Positions 34,811-41,562 of a stretch of DNA of 49,322 nt are shown piece by piece. Under the pieces are notes generated by a model. That model searched no databases. It saw only the letters and a program-made list of their open reading frames with translations, and had not been told where the DNA came from. Each line of letters opens with the position of its first letter. Positions within the stretch are counted from its first letter, which is position 1. The stretch is from an uncultured Muribaculaceae bacterium (lineage in GTDB: Bacteria; Bacteroidota; Bacteroidia; Bacteroidales; Muribaculaceae), in NCBI GenBank assembly GCA_910578365.1, contig CAJTRC010000010.1, positions 1-49,322 on the forward strand, given 5' to 3'. The translations under genes and the position numbers were made by a program.

Positions 34811-34824
34811 ATGGTTCTATGGTC
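34769..34824 (-). repeat. Right terminal inverted repeat of the GxxExxY cassette
   Basis: Read on the minus strand it begins GACCATAGAACCATAGGG and continues in register with the left repeat for 56 bases. It ends 15 bases before the chosen ATG of the next glycosyltransferase gene. Confidence 0.85.
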
Positions 34825-34839
34825 GAAAAAAAGCAAGAT

Positions 34840-35607
34840 ATGATTACAGCGATTGTACATACATATAACGCCGAGAAACACCTCCGGAATGTGCTCGAGG
34901 CTCTCAAAGACTTCAACGAAGTGCTCGTAATAGACAACGAAAGCACCGACTCCACACGCAGCATAGCCGAGAGTTTCTCGTTCGTGCGCTTTATTACCAA
35001 ACCTCGCAACGGATTCCGCTACGTCGAGCCTCACCGCCAGTTCGGTATTGAACAGGCATCAAACCCATGGATACTCGAAGTCGACGCCGACGAAATTGTA
35101 CCTCCCGCCCTGCGCAACTATCTCTACGAACACATAAGGCAGCATCCCGAACCCCACGGACTGCTCATACCTATCAAAAACTACTTCATGGGCCGCTGGA
35201 TGCGCTGCTACTATCCCGACTATATTCTGCGCCTCTTTCCTAAAGAAGGCACCGTGTGGCCTCCCACCGTACACTCGCGGCCTCAACACCGGGGCCCGCT
35301 TATGAAAATTCCGCGCCGACGCAGCGACCTGGCCTTTATCCACCTGGCCAACGAAACCGTAGGACAGACCTTAGCCAAGATGAACACCTACACCGACATC
35401 GAAGTCGAGCGCCGCGCCCCGCGATATCGCCGCTGGCAACTCTTTCTGTCGCCACCATTCCGCTTCTTTAAAACCTACGTGCTGAAAGGCGGATGGCGCG
35501 AAGGCATGCCGGGATTCATACATGCCGTGCACGATGCCATATACCGCTTTGCCATAATGGCCAAAATCGAAGAAAAGCGGCGTGGCAACACCGATATTTT
35601 TTACTAA
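34840..35607 (+). CDS. Glycosyltransferase family 2
   Basis: A 255-residue GT-A enzyme with MITAIVHTYNAEKHLRNVLE, VLVIDNESTDSTRSIAESF, the DxD site WILEVDADEIVPPALRNYLY and the acceptor-region block MGRWMRCYYPDYILRLFPK. It resembles the WaaE-like protein at 31534 and probably adds another LPS sugar. The frame also opens at an ATG at 34819, but that codon is part of the inverted repeat. The ATG at 34840, after GCAAGAT, starts the conserved domain directly and is preferred. If so, the cassette supplies the whole upstream region of this gene. Confidence 0.86.
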   Translation: MITAIVHTYNAEKHLRNVLEALKDFNEVLVIDNESTDSTRSIAESFSFVRFITKPRNGFRYVEPHRQFGIEQASNPWILEVDADEIVPPALRNYLYEHIRQHPEPHGLLIPIKNYFMGRWMRCYYPDYILRLFPKEGTVWPPTVHSRPQHRGPLMKIPRRRSDLAFIHLANETVGQTLAKMNTYTDIEVERRAPRYRRWQLFLSPPFRFFKTYVLKGGWREGMPGFIHAVHDAIYRFAIMAKIEEKRRGNTDIFY

Positions 35608-35613
35608 CTTTGC
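35605..35613 (+). promoter_or_regulatory. Promoter core of the flippase-like gene
   Basis: TAACTTTGC overlaps the stop codon of the preceding glycosyltransferase and ends three bases before the ATG at 35617. No clear TTTG is found at the expected upstream distance, so the promoter is less sure than the others. Confidence 0.5.
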
Positions 35614-35616
35614 AAT

Positions 35617-36633
35617 ATGAAAGAAAGCGCTAAGAAAAATTCGTGGCTTCGCACGCTGCTCAAGTACGTAGTGCCGCTGGTAATCACAGTCGGACTGTGT
35701 TATCTTATGTTCACAGGCATCGACTTCAAGGAGATGATAGCGATAATCAGGCGCGACTGCAACTTCAGCTGGATAGCTCTGGCACTGTGCATAAGCATAC
35801 TGTCGCATGTATTCCGGGCCATGCGCTGGCGCATACAGCTGCGCGCGCTGGGCATCGAATCCCCGCTGTTCGCGCTTGTACTGAGTATATTCGGCACCTA
35901 TGCAGTGAACCTGGTATTTCCTCGCTTGGGCGAGATATGGCGCACCGGATACATAGCCCAGCGGCAGCAGGCACAGTTCACCACCGTGTTCGGCTCCATG
36001 GTGGCAGACCGCCTGGCCGACACTGTCACCGTTGGCCTGCTCACTCTGGTCACCTTCATGCTGGCCTCGAAAGCCCTGATTACATACTTTGCCGACAACG
36101 CCGATACCGTCGACCGCCTCACAGGCTTCGCCACATCGCCCTGGCTGTGGCTGGCGATAGCCTCCCTGGCAGCCCTTGTATGGTGGTTCCTGACACATAA
36201 GTCCACAAACAGCAAAGTACAGAAAATCCGGCAGCAGGTGCATGAACTCTGGCAAGGCTTCGCAGTAATAGCCACAATGCCTGGCAAGGGTAGGTGGCTG
36301 CTGCTCACCGCAGGACTCTGGGGCTGCTACTTTGTGCAGCTCTATGTGGCGTTCTATGCCTTCCCTTTCACCCGCGAAGTGCTGGCACAGCACGGCATCC
36401 TGGCCGCGCTGGTAGCCTTTGTGTTGTCGAGCATATCCATGGGAGTGCCGTCGAACGGCGGCATCGGCCCCTGGCAGTGGGCCATAATATTCGCACTGGG
36501 CATATACGGCCTGGGGCAGGCACAGGCGGCGGCATTCGCCAATCTGGTACTGGGCACCCAGACCATGCTGCTTATACTCCTGGGCTTGTTCACCTTCGGG
36601 TGCATAGCTCTCGACAAACGCCGGCACAAGTAA
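35617..36633 (+). CDS. Polytopic membrane protein, LPG synthase TM/UPF0104 (flippase-like) family
   Basis: A 338-residue inner-membrane protein with about eight membrane spans. It has the family patterns SHVFRAMRWRIQLRALGI, FGTYAVNLVFPRLGEIWRTG and VADRLADTVTVGLL, and near the C-terminus GVPSNGGIGPWQWAIIFAL. The family comprises the flippase half of lysyl-phosphatidylglycerol synthase and AglD-like proteins. Members without the synthase domain are thought to move lipids or lipid-linked sugars. It follows the LPS glycosyltransferases by nine bases, which suits an envelope-lipid role. The substrate is unknown. Confidence 0.85.
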   Translation: MKESAKKNSWLRTLLKYVVPLVITVGLCYLMFTGIDFKEMIAIIRRDCNFSWIALALCISILSHVFRAMRWRIQLRALGIESPLFALVLSIFGTYAVNLVFPRLGEIWRTGYIAQRQQAQFTTVFGSMVADRLADTVTVGLLTLVTFMLASKALITYFADNADTVDRLTGFATSPWLWLAIASLAALVWWFLTHKSTNSKVQKIRQQVHELWQGFAVIATMPGKGRWLLLTAGLWGCYFVQLYVAFYAFPFTREVLAQHGILAALVAFVLSSISMGVPSNGGIGPWQWAIIFALGIYGLGQAQAAAFANLVLGTQTMLLILLGLFTFGCIALDKRRHK

Positions 36634-36694
36634 TGCCACGGGCTGCGACTCAACATCTAACATCAAACATTTAATTATAAGGAAGAAGAAAAAA

Positions 36695-37900
36695 ATGTCG
36701 AAAGTTCTTATTATCGGTGCGGGCGGTGTAGGTACCGTCGTGGCACACAAATGCGCTCAGAACCGTCAGGTCTTCAACGAAATCGTAATAGCATCGCGCA
36801 CAAAATCTAAGTGCGACGCCATTGTCAAGGCCATCGGCGCCGACGACATACTCACCGACTCGGTCGACGCCGACAGCGTACCCCAGCTGGTAGAGCTCCT
36901 CAACCGCCATAAACCCGACATGGTAATCAACGTAGCCCTGCCCTACCAGGACCTCACCATAATGGAAGCCTGCCTTCAGTGCGGCGTAAACTACCTCGAT
37001 ACCGCCAACTACGAGCCTAAAGACGAGGCCCACTTCGAATACTCGTGGCAGTGGGCCTACCGCGAGCGCTTCGAAAAAGCCGGTCTTACAGCGATTTTAG
37101 GCTGCGGATTCGACCCGGGTGTGTCCGGCGTATTTACTGCCTACGCCGTGAAACACTACTTCAGCAAGCCCGAGTACCTTGACATCGTCGACTGCAACGC
37201 CGGCGACCACGGCAAAGCCTTCGCCACCAACTTCAACCCCGAAATAAACATCCGTGAAATCACCCAGAACGGACGCTACTGGCAAGACGGCAAATGGGTT
37301 ACCACCGGCCCTCTGGAAATACATCTGCCTCTGACCTACCCCAACATAGGCCAGCGCGAATCGTACCTCCTCTACCACGAAGAACTCGAATCGCTGGTAC
37401 TGAACTACCCCACAATCAAACGCGCACGCTTCTGGATGACATTCGGGCAGGAATACCTCACCCACCTGCGCGTAATCCAGAATATTGGCATGGCCCGCAT
37501 CGACGAGGTTGAATACAACGGCACCAAAATAGTACCCCTGCAGTTCCTCAAGGCCGTACTGCCAAACCCCCAGGACCTGGGCGAGAACTACCACGGCGAA
37601 ACCTCAATCGGCTGCCGCATAGCCGGCCTCGACAAGGAAGGCAAACCTATCACATACTATATCTACAACAACTGCTCACACGAAGCCGCCTACAAAGAAA
37701 CCGGCATGCAGGCCGTAAGCTACACCACCGGCGTACCGGCCATGACCGGAGCCATGATGTTCCTCACCGGCAAGTGGGTGAAACCGGGCGTACACAACGT
37801 TGAGGAATTCGACCCCGATCCGTTCCTGGAAGAAGTAGCACGCCAGGGCCTGCCTTGGCACGAAGTATTCCAGGGCGACCTCGAAGTAGACAAAATCTGA
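36695..37900 (+). CDS. Saccharopine dehydrogenase family, carboxynorspermidine dehydrogenase-like
   Basis: A 401-residue NAD(P)-dependent enzyme with N-terminal VLIIGAGGVGTVVAHKCAQN, VINVALPYQDLTIMEACL, NYLDTANYEP and GCGFDPGVSGVFTAYA. The full set is that of carboxynorspermidine (carboxyspermidine) dehydrogenase, which condenses a diamine with aspartate semialdehyde in the alternative spermidine pathway known from Vibrio and gut Bacteroides. The decarboxylase partner is not in the window. It starts after a purine-rich AAGGAAGAAG leader and ends before a strong terminator. Confidence 0.87.
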   Translation: MSKVLIIGAGGVGTVVAHKCAQNRQVFNEIVIASRTKSKCDAIVKAIGADDILTDSVDADSVPQLVELLNRHKPDMVINVALPYQDLTIMEACLQCGVNYLDTANYEPKDEAHFEYSWQWAYRERFEKAGLTAILGCGFDPGVSGVFTAYAVKHYFSKPEYLDIVDCNAGDHGKAFATNFNPEINIREITQNGRYWQDGKWVTTGPLEIHLPLTYPNIGQRESYLLYHEELESLVLNYPTIKRARFWMTFGQEYLTHLRVIQNIGMARIDEVEYNGTKIVPLQFLKAVLPNPQDLGENYHGETSIGCRIAGLDKEGKPITYYIYNNCSHEAAYKETGMQAVSYTTGVPAMTGAMMFLTGKWVKPGVHNVEEFDPDPFLEEVARQGLPWHEVFQGDLEVDKI

Positions 37901-37923
37901 TTTCACACCATACACACTCCGGC

Positions 37924-37962
37924 AAAGGCCCGCGGCAGATATACATCGTGCCGCGGGCCTTT
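37924..37962 (+). terminator. Terminator after the carboxynorspermidine dehydrogenase-like gene
   Basis: A perfect 14-bp stem, AAAGGCCCGCGGCA / TGCCGCGGGCCTTT, with an 11-base loop, 24 bases after the stop codon. It closes the LPS-polyamine stretch. Confidence 0.8.
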
Positions 37963-38014
37963 ACAACTTCTTTTGCTTTATACTGCAAAAAAATTCGCAT
38001 ATTTGTACTATAGT

Positions 38015-38047
38015 TTTGCCATATAAATGCAAAAATCGTAAATTTGC
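38015..38047 (+). promoter_or_regulatory. Promoter of the outer-membrane phospholipase gene
   Basis: TTTG at 38015-38018 and TAAATTTGC at 38039-38047 are spaced by 20 bases. The core ends three bases before the GTG at 38051. An overlapping TAGTTTTGC at 38011-38019 is a second candidate core. Confidence 0.7.
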
Positions 38048-38050
38048 AAT

Positions 38051-38896
38051 GTGAAGCAACTACTACTCATAATCATCACTTGCATGCTCGCTCTCACAGC
38101 TCCGCAGGCAACGCGAGCACAGATTATCTCCGTCGACGGCGAAAAGCTCGACGCCGACAGCATACGCAAAGACTTCGACGACCGCCCTTACTTCGGGCTG
38201 TACAAAGACAACTACTTCATCTTCGGACCAGCCATAGGTCCCAAGATGACAAAGGAGAACACCAACATCAAATTCCAGATTTCCATCGCTCAGAAACTGA
38301 CACGCTCTACACTGCCATGGGGCACATACCTGTATCTGTTCTACTCGCAGAAATGCTTCTGGAACGTACTGCAGAACTCCATGCCAATGACCGACCTCAA
38401 CTTCAACCCGGGTATCGGCATCACCAAACCGCTGTTTGTCAAAAACAAATACATAGGCAAAGCCACCTTGATGCTGGAGCATGAAAGCAACGGACGCGAC
38501 GGCCTGGAATCACGCAGCTGGAACAAAGTGTCGCTGGCCGCAAACATAATCATCGACAACAACCTGATGGTGCACGGCAAAATATGGGCGCCCATCATCG
38601 ACGGCATGAACAACAAGGATATACTAAAATACTGCGGCATATACCAGGTAGGCATGCAGGTGATGAGCAACAACCAGCGCTTTACCGGCGCCGTAATCCT
38701 CACCAAACGCCAAGGCTGGAACTTCAACTACAACACCGTGGTGGAACTGGGCTGGCGCGTGTTCAAGCGCGACAACCAGTACCTGTTCCTGCAATACTAC
38801 AACGGCTATGGAGAAGGCCTGCTGGCATACAAGGAATTCCACTCGCAGCTGCGCCTGGGCATCTGTATAAAGCCCAAATTGTTCAGCGAATACTAA
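38051..38896 (+). CDS. pldA: Outer-membrane phospholipase A (OMPLA/PldA)
   Basis: A 281-residue outer-membrane beta-barrel enzyme that hydrolyses acyl chains of surface-exposed phospholipids. The catalytic stretch HESNGRDGLESRSWN (144-158) has His144, Ser146 and Asn158 at the spacing of the E. coli triad. The later QYYNGYGEGLLAYK matches the E. coli barrel motif. Residues 1-23 form a signal peptide (ending TRA before QI). The start is GTG at 38051; the next ATG would leave only a stub of a signal peptide. The promoter is just upstream, so the mRNA may be leaderless. Confidence 0.88.
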   Translation: MKQLLLIIITCMLALTAPQATRAQIISVDGEKLDADSIRKDFDDRPYFGLYKDNYFIFGPAIGPKMTKENTNIKFQISIAQKLTRSTLPWGTYLYLFYSQKCFWNVLQNSMPMTDLNFNPGIGITKPLFVKNKYIGKATLMLEHESNGRDGLESRSWNKVSLAANIIIDNNLMVHGKIWAPIIDGMNNKDILKYCGIYQVGMQVMSNNQRFTGAVILTKRQGWNFNYNTVVELGWRVFKRDNQYLFLQYYNGYGEGLLAYKEFHSQLRLGICIKPKLFSEY

Positions 38897-38950
38897 GAAC
38901 GATTTAACCGTTTCAGTCGTTTTATTTATATAATATAAAACGAATTGACT

Positions 38951-39358
38951 ATGAAACGGAACAAGATAACAACCGCCATGGCGGTGGCAGCCCTGGCAAT
39001 TTTGCTGGGTTCATGTGCCGACATGATATGGGGGGTAGACACCGAAGCAGGAGTAGGCGTTTCCGACTATTCACCCTACTACGGATACTACAACAACGGA
39101 ATCTGGGACAACGCACTGAACGGTTTCTACGGCCCGATGTGGTCAGCGCCCCCGGTGTACCGACCGCCATACCGCCCCGGCTGGAACGGCTGGAACGGAG
39201 GAAATCCCGGTCCGGTCATACCACCCTCAAACCGACCTTCGGCCGCACCATCGCGACCCCAAGGAAACCCCGAAGGCGTAAGCGGAAAGCCGTCGGCTCC
39301 CGCCACAAACCCCTCCGGCGGAATACGACCCGGAAACAACGGACGACCGCAAAAATAA
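38951..39358 (+). CDS. Small Pro/Gly/Asn-rich lipoprotein
   Basis: A 135-residue predicted lipoprotein. The lipobox LLGSC follows a hydrophobic N-terminus, and the ATG at 38951 is preferred over an in-frame TTG six bases upstream. The mature part is first Tyr- and Asp-rich (VSDYSPYYGYYNNGIWDNA), then low-complexity and rich in Pro, Gly, Asn and Trp to the end. No known domain was recognised. It lies 54 bases after pldA and three bases before the SpoU methyltransferase. A surface or periplasmic location is inferred. Confidence 0.7.
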   Translation: MKRNKITTAMAVAALAILLGSCADMIWGVDTEAGVGVSDYSPYYGYYNNGIWDNALNGFYGPMWSAPPVYRPPYRPGWNGWNGGNPGPVIPPSNRPSAAPSRPQGNPEGVSGKPSAPATNPSGGIRPGNNGRPQK

Positions 39359-39361
39359 TAT

Positions 39362-39907
39362 ATGCAGAAGAAAAAAATCACCGAAATGGGCCGCCTGAGC
39401 GTGGCCGAATTCAAACAGGCAAAAAAATTACCCCTTACAGTAGTGCTCGACAACGTGCGCTCCCTCAATAACATAGGCTCAATATTCCGGACCTGCGACG
39501 CATTCGGTGTCGAGCGCCTGATGCTATGCGGCATATGCGCCACCCCGCCCGGCGCCGAAATACACAAAACCGCCCTCGGAGCCGAAGACTCCGTCAGCTG
39601 GGAATACTTCGAAACCACCGCCCTGGCAATCGACCGCCTCGAGGCCGAAGGCTACACCGTGTGCTGCCTGGAGCAGGTACACGAAAGCATAAGCCTCGAA
39701 AACTTCGAGCCCGACTTCAGCCAAGGCGGCTACGCACTGGTGTCAGGTCACGAAGTAGACGGCGTCGACCCCATAATAGTCGACCGATGCCGCCACTGTC
39801 TGGAAATACCTCAGGTAGGCACCAAACACTCGCTCAACGTGTCGGTAAGCACCGGAATCGCCATCTGGCACTTCTTCGAGAAATACAAGCGGTTCGCCTC
39901 CAAATAA
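39362..39907 (+). CDS. SpoU/TrmH-family RNA 2'-O-methyltransferase
   Basis: A 181-residue SPOUT enzyme with the three SpoU motifs: LDNVRSLNNIGSIFRTCDAF, YALVSGHEVDGVD and EIPQVGTKHSLNVSVSTGIA. These form the trefoil-knot SAM site and methylate a ribose in tRNA or rRNA. It lacks the N-terminal RNA-binding extension of RlmB-type members, so it is of TrmH/TrmL-like size. The precise target nucleotide is not predictable. It follows the lipoprotein by three bases and precedes a tRNA-Glu gene. Confidence 0.9.
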   Translation: MQKKKITEMGRLSVAEFKQAKKLPLTVVLDNVRSLNNIGSIFRTCDAFGVERLMLCGICATPPGAEIHKTALGAEDSVSWEYFETTALAIDRLEAEGYTVCCLEQVHESISLENFEPDFSQGGYALVSGHEVDGVDPIIVDRCRHCLEIPQVGTKHSLNVSVSTGIAIWHFFEKYKRFASK

Positions 39908-39927
39908 GCCCTTTAGAGGCTATAAAA

Positions 39928-39961
39928 ATGTATTTTTAGTTAAAGAGTGCTAAAAATACAT
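39928..39961 (+). terminator. A+T-rich perfect inverted repeat after the SpoU methyltransferase
   Basis: ATGTATTTTTAG (39928-39939) pairs perfectly with CTAAAAATACAT (39950-39961) across a 10-base loop. It lies 20 bases after the stop codon and 41 bases before the tRNA promoter. It may be a weak terminator or a protein-binding operator. Confidence 0.45.
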
Positions 39962-40002
39962 ACAAATACAAGCATATTTTTTTTTATATCAAAAATAGTA
40001 CC

Positions 40003-40011
40003 TATATTTGC
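40003..40011 (+). promoter_or_regulatory. Promoter core of tRNA-Glu copy 1 and rpsT
   Basis: TATATTTGC, 16 bases upstream of the tRNA 5' end, is an exact TAnnTTTGC element. It probably drives tRNA-Glu, rpsT and the second tRNA-Glu as one transcript, since no other core was found between them. Confidence 0.65.
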
Positions 40012-40027
40012 ACTCGCTTTCAGGCAC

Positions 40028-40099
40028 GGCCCATTCGTCTATCGGCTAGGACGCAAGATTTTCATTCTTGAAAGAGGAGTTCGATTCTCCTATGGGCTA
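40028..40099 (+). tRNA. tRNA-Glu (anticodon UUC), copy 1
   Basis: A 72-base cloverleaf. The acceptor stem is GGCCCAT/ATGGGCT with a G-U end pair, the D arm contains CGGCTAGG, and the anticodon stem CAAGA/TCTTG carries loop TTTTCAT (anticodon TTC). The T arm GAGTTCGATTCTC and discriminator A complete it. The 3' CCA is not encoded (CTA follows). The 72 bases are identical to copy 2 at 40429. Confidence 0.97.
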
Positions 40100-40137
40100 C
40101 TAAATCAAACAACAAAAAGCAACAACAAAACCAAAAA

Positions 40138-40395
40138 ATGGCAAACCATAAGTCATCAATCAAACGCATCCGTCAGACCGAAAGCCGTCGTCTTCGCAAC
40201 CGCTACTATGCCAAGACTGCCCGCAATGCTGTCCGCAATCTTCGCAAGATGACCGACAAAGCCGCCGCTGAAGCCAAGCTTCGCGAAGTAAGCGCTATGC
40301 TCGACCGTCTCGCTTCAAAGAAAGCTATCTCAAAGAACAAAGCCGCCAACCTCAAGAGCAAGCTGGCTCACCACATTGCCAAGCTCGCTGCTTAA
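40138..40395 (+). CDS. rpsT: 30S ribosomal protein S20
   Basis: S20 binds 16S rRNA early in 30S assembly. The 85 residues begin MANHKSSIKRIRQTESRRLR and are Lys/Arg/Ala-rich throughout, with the helix-forming pattern typical of S20 (KAISKNKAANLKSKLAHHI). Codon use is that of a highly expressed gene. It lies between two identical tRNA-Glu genes, 38 bases after the first and 33 before the second, so all three are probably cut from one precursor. Confidence 0.97.
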   Translation: MANHKSSIKRIRQTESRRLRNRYYAKTARNAVRNLRKMTDKAAAEAKLREVSAMLDRLASKKAISKNKAANLKSKLAHHIAKLAA

Positions 40396-40428
40396 GTGGC
40401 ATTGACATAAGCCTTCGGGCGCAAGGAT

Positions 40429-40500
40429 GGCCCATTCGTCTATCGGCTAGGACGCAAGATTTTCATTCTTGAAAGAGGAGTTCGATTCTCCTATGGGCTA
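40429..40500 (+). tRNA. tRNA-Glu (anticodon UUC), copy 2
   Basis: Identical over 72 bases to copy 1. The discriminator A at 40500 is followed directly by CCA, so the 3' end is encoded in this copy, unlike copy 1. An intrinsic terminator starts at once after it. Confidence 0.97.
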
Positions 40501-40502
40501 CC

Positions 40503-40539
40503 AAAAAAAGAGTTGTGATTTGCACAACTCTTTTTTTTT
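40503..40539 (+). terminator. Intrinsic terminator after tRNA-Glu copy 2
   Basis: GAGTTGTG / CACAACTC with loop ATTTG, preceded by seven A and followed by nine T. This is a textbook intrinsic terminator for the tRNA-rpsT-tRNA unit. Confidence 0.9.
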
Positions 40540-40551
40540 GCTTAACTTCGC
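40519..40551 (+). promoter_or_regulatory. Promoter of the LolD-like gene, nested in the terminator
   Basis: TTTG at 40519-40522 lies in the loop of the tRNA terminator. TAACTTCGC at 40543-40551 follows after 20 bases and ends three bases before the ATG at 40555. The core deviates by one base from TAnnTTTGC. Confidence 0.55.
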
Positions 40552-40554
40552 ATT

Positions 40555-41223
40555 ATGATACAAGCTCGCGGCATACAAAAACACTTTGGCCCGCTCCAAG
40601 TGCTGAAAGGCATCGACCTGGACATCGTACCCGGTCATGTAACCGCCATTGTCGGACCCAGCGGCGCCGGCAAAACCACCCTGCTGCAGATTCTTGGCAC
40701 ACTCAGTGTCCCCGACTCGGGCACAGTAACTTACGACAGCGACAACCCATTTACACTCAGCGACCGACGACTGTCGGAATTCCGCAATCGCCGCATAGGC
40801 TTCGTATTCCAGCAACATAGACTCCTGCCCGAATTCAACCTGCTCGAAAATGTGGCCATGCCCGCCCTCATAAGCGGCAACAGCCGCCGCGAAGCCTTTG
40901 AAAAAGCCCGAACGCTCATAAAACGGCTGGGGCTCGGACATCGGCTGGAACACCGCCCCGCCGAACTCTCCGGCGGCGAATGCCAGCGAGCATCGGTAGC
41001 CAGGGCTCTGATCAACTCACCCCAGGTTATCCTGGCCGACGAACCGTCAGGAAGCCTCGACTCACAGAACAAAAACGAACTTCACAGACTTTTTTTTGAA
41101 CTGAGAGATGAAATTGGCGCGACTTTTGTTATAGTAACTCACGACGAGACACTCGCCTCGGACTGCAACCATGTGATACACATGCTCGACGGCCGAATAG
41201 ACCGCGTCTCGCACAATTCATAA
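40555..41223 (+). CDS. ABC transporter ATPase, LolD/MacB type
   Basis: A 222-residue ATPase with Walker A GPSGAGKT (34-41), Q-loop FVFQQHRLLPEFNLLENVAMP, signature LSGGECQRASVARALI and Walker B VILADEPSGSLD, ending with the switch histidine in VIVTHDE. The LLPEFNLLENV pattern is that of LolD-type ATPases, which power lipoprotein release from the inner membrane or MacB-type efflux. No permease is adjacent. It is followed after 18 bases by the DUF3467 gene. The substrate is unproved. Confidence 0.87.
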   Translation: MIQARGIQKHFGPLQVLKGIDLDIVPGHVTAIVGPSGAGKTTLLQILGTLSVPDSGTVTYDSDNPFTLSDRRLSEFRNRRIGFVFQQHRLLPEFNLLENVAMPALISGNSRREAFEKARTLIKRLGLGHRLEHRPAELSGGECQRASVARALINSPQVILADEPSGSLDSQNKNELHRLFFELRDEIGATFVIVTHDETLASDCNHVIHMLDGRIDRVSHNS

Positions 41224-41241
41224 CCCCAAAACGCACAAAAA

Positions 41242-41559
41242 ATGGAACAGAAAAAAAACGAACTCAAAATCGAACTTACCCCCGAAGTAGCATCAGGCCA
41301 CTATAGCAACCTCGCTGTAATCTCGCACAGCGGCAACGAATTCTACCTCGACTTCATCAGCGTGGCACCCAACATGCCCCAGGCTAAAGTACAGAGCCGC
41401 ATAATCATGACTCCCGAAAACGCCAAAAACCTCCTCTTCGCCCTCCGCGACAACATCACCAAGTACGAAGAAAACTTCGGCGAAATCACCCGCAAAATGC
41501 CCAAAAACGCCGGCAACGCCAAGGGTGGCAACGACATACCCAACCCCTTCATGGCCTAA
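41242..41559 (+). CDS. DUF3467-family protein
   Basis: A 105-residue protein with LKIELTPEVASGHYSNLAVI, HSGNEFYLDFISVAP and SRIIMTPENAKNLLFALRDNI, the pattern of DUF3467. The family has no assigned function; members are small, soluble and common in Bacteroidota. The C-terminal 20 residues are Gly/Asn-rich and probably disordered. It sits 18 bases after the LolD-like ATPase and three bases before cysS, so it is co-transcribed with both. Confidence 0.88.
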   Translation: MEQKKNELKIELTPEVASGHYSNLAVISHSGNEFYLDFISVAPNMPQAKVQSRIIMTPENAKNLLFALRDNITKYEENFGEITRKMPKNAGNAKGGNDIPNPFMA

Positions 41560-41562
41560 GTC

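Larger units (their letters stand above)
34148..34824. mobile_element. Putative 677-bp GxxExxY cassette bounded by inverted repeats
   Basis: A 55-bp left repeat (34148-34202) is matched by a 56-bp inverted right repeat (34769-34824) with two mismatches and one one-base indel. They enclose one small gene and a tandem array. The unit fits exactly between the last codons of the kinase and the first codons of the next glycosyltransferase. It is strikingly A+T-rich and carries CTATAG/CTTTAGTTC words found in neither neighbour. There is no transposase and no obvious target-site duplication. Mobility is inferred from the termini, the composition and the single nuclease-like cargo. Confidence 0.55.

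Noticed and set aside
34819..34839. Upstream ATG as the glycosyltransferase start
   Set aside because: The codon belongs to the inverted repeat and adds a non-conserved MVEKKQD leader; the ATG at 34840 begins the domain.
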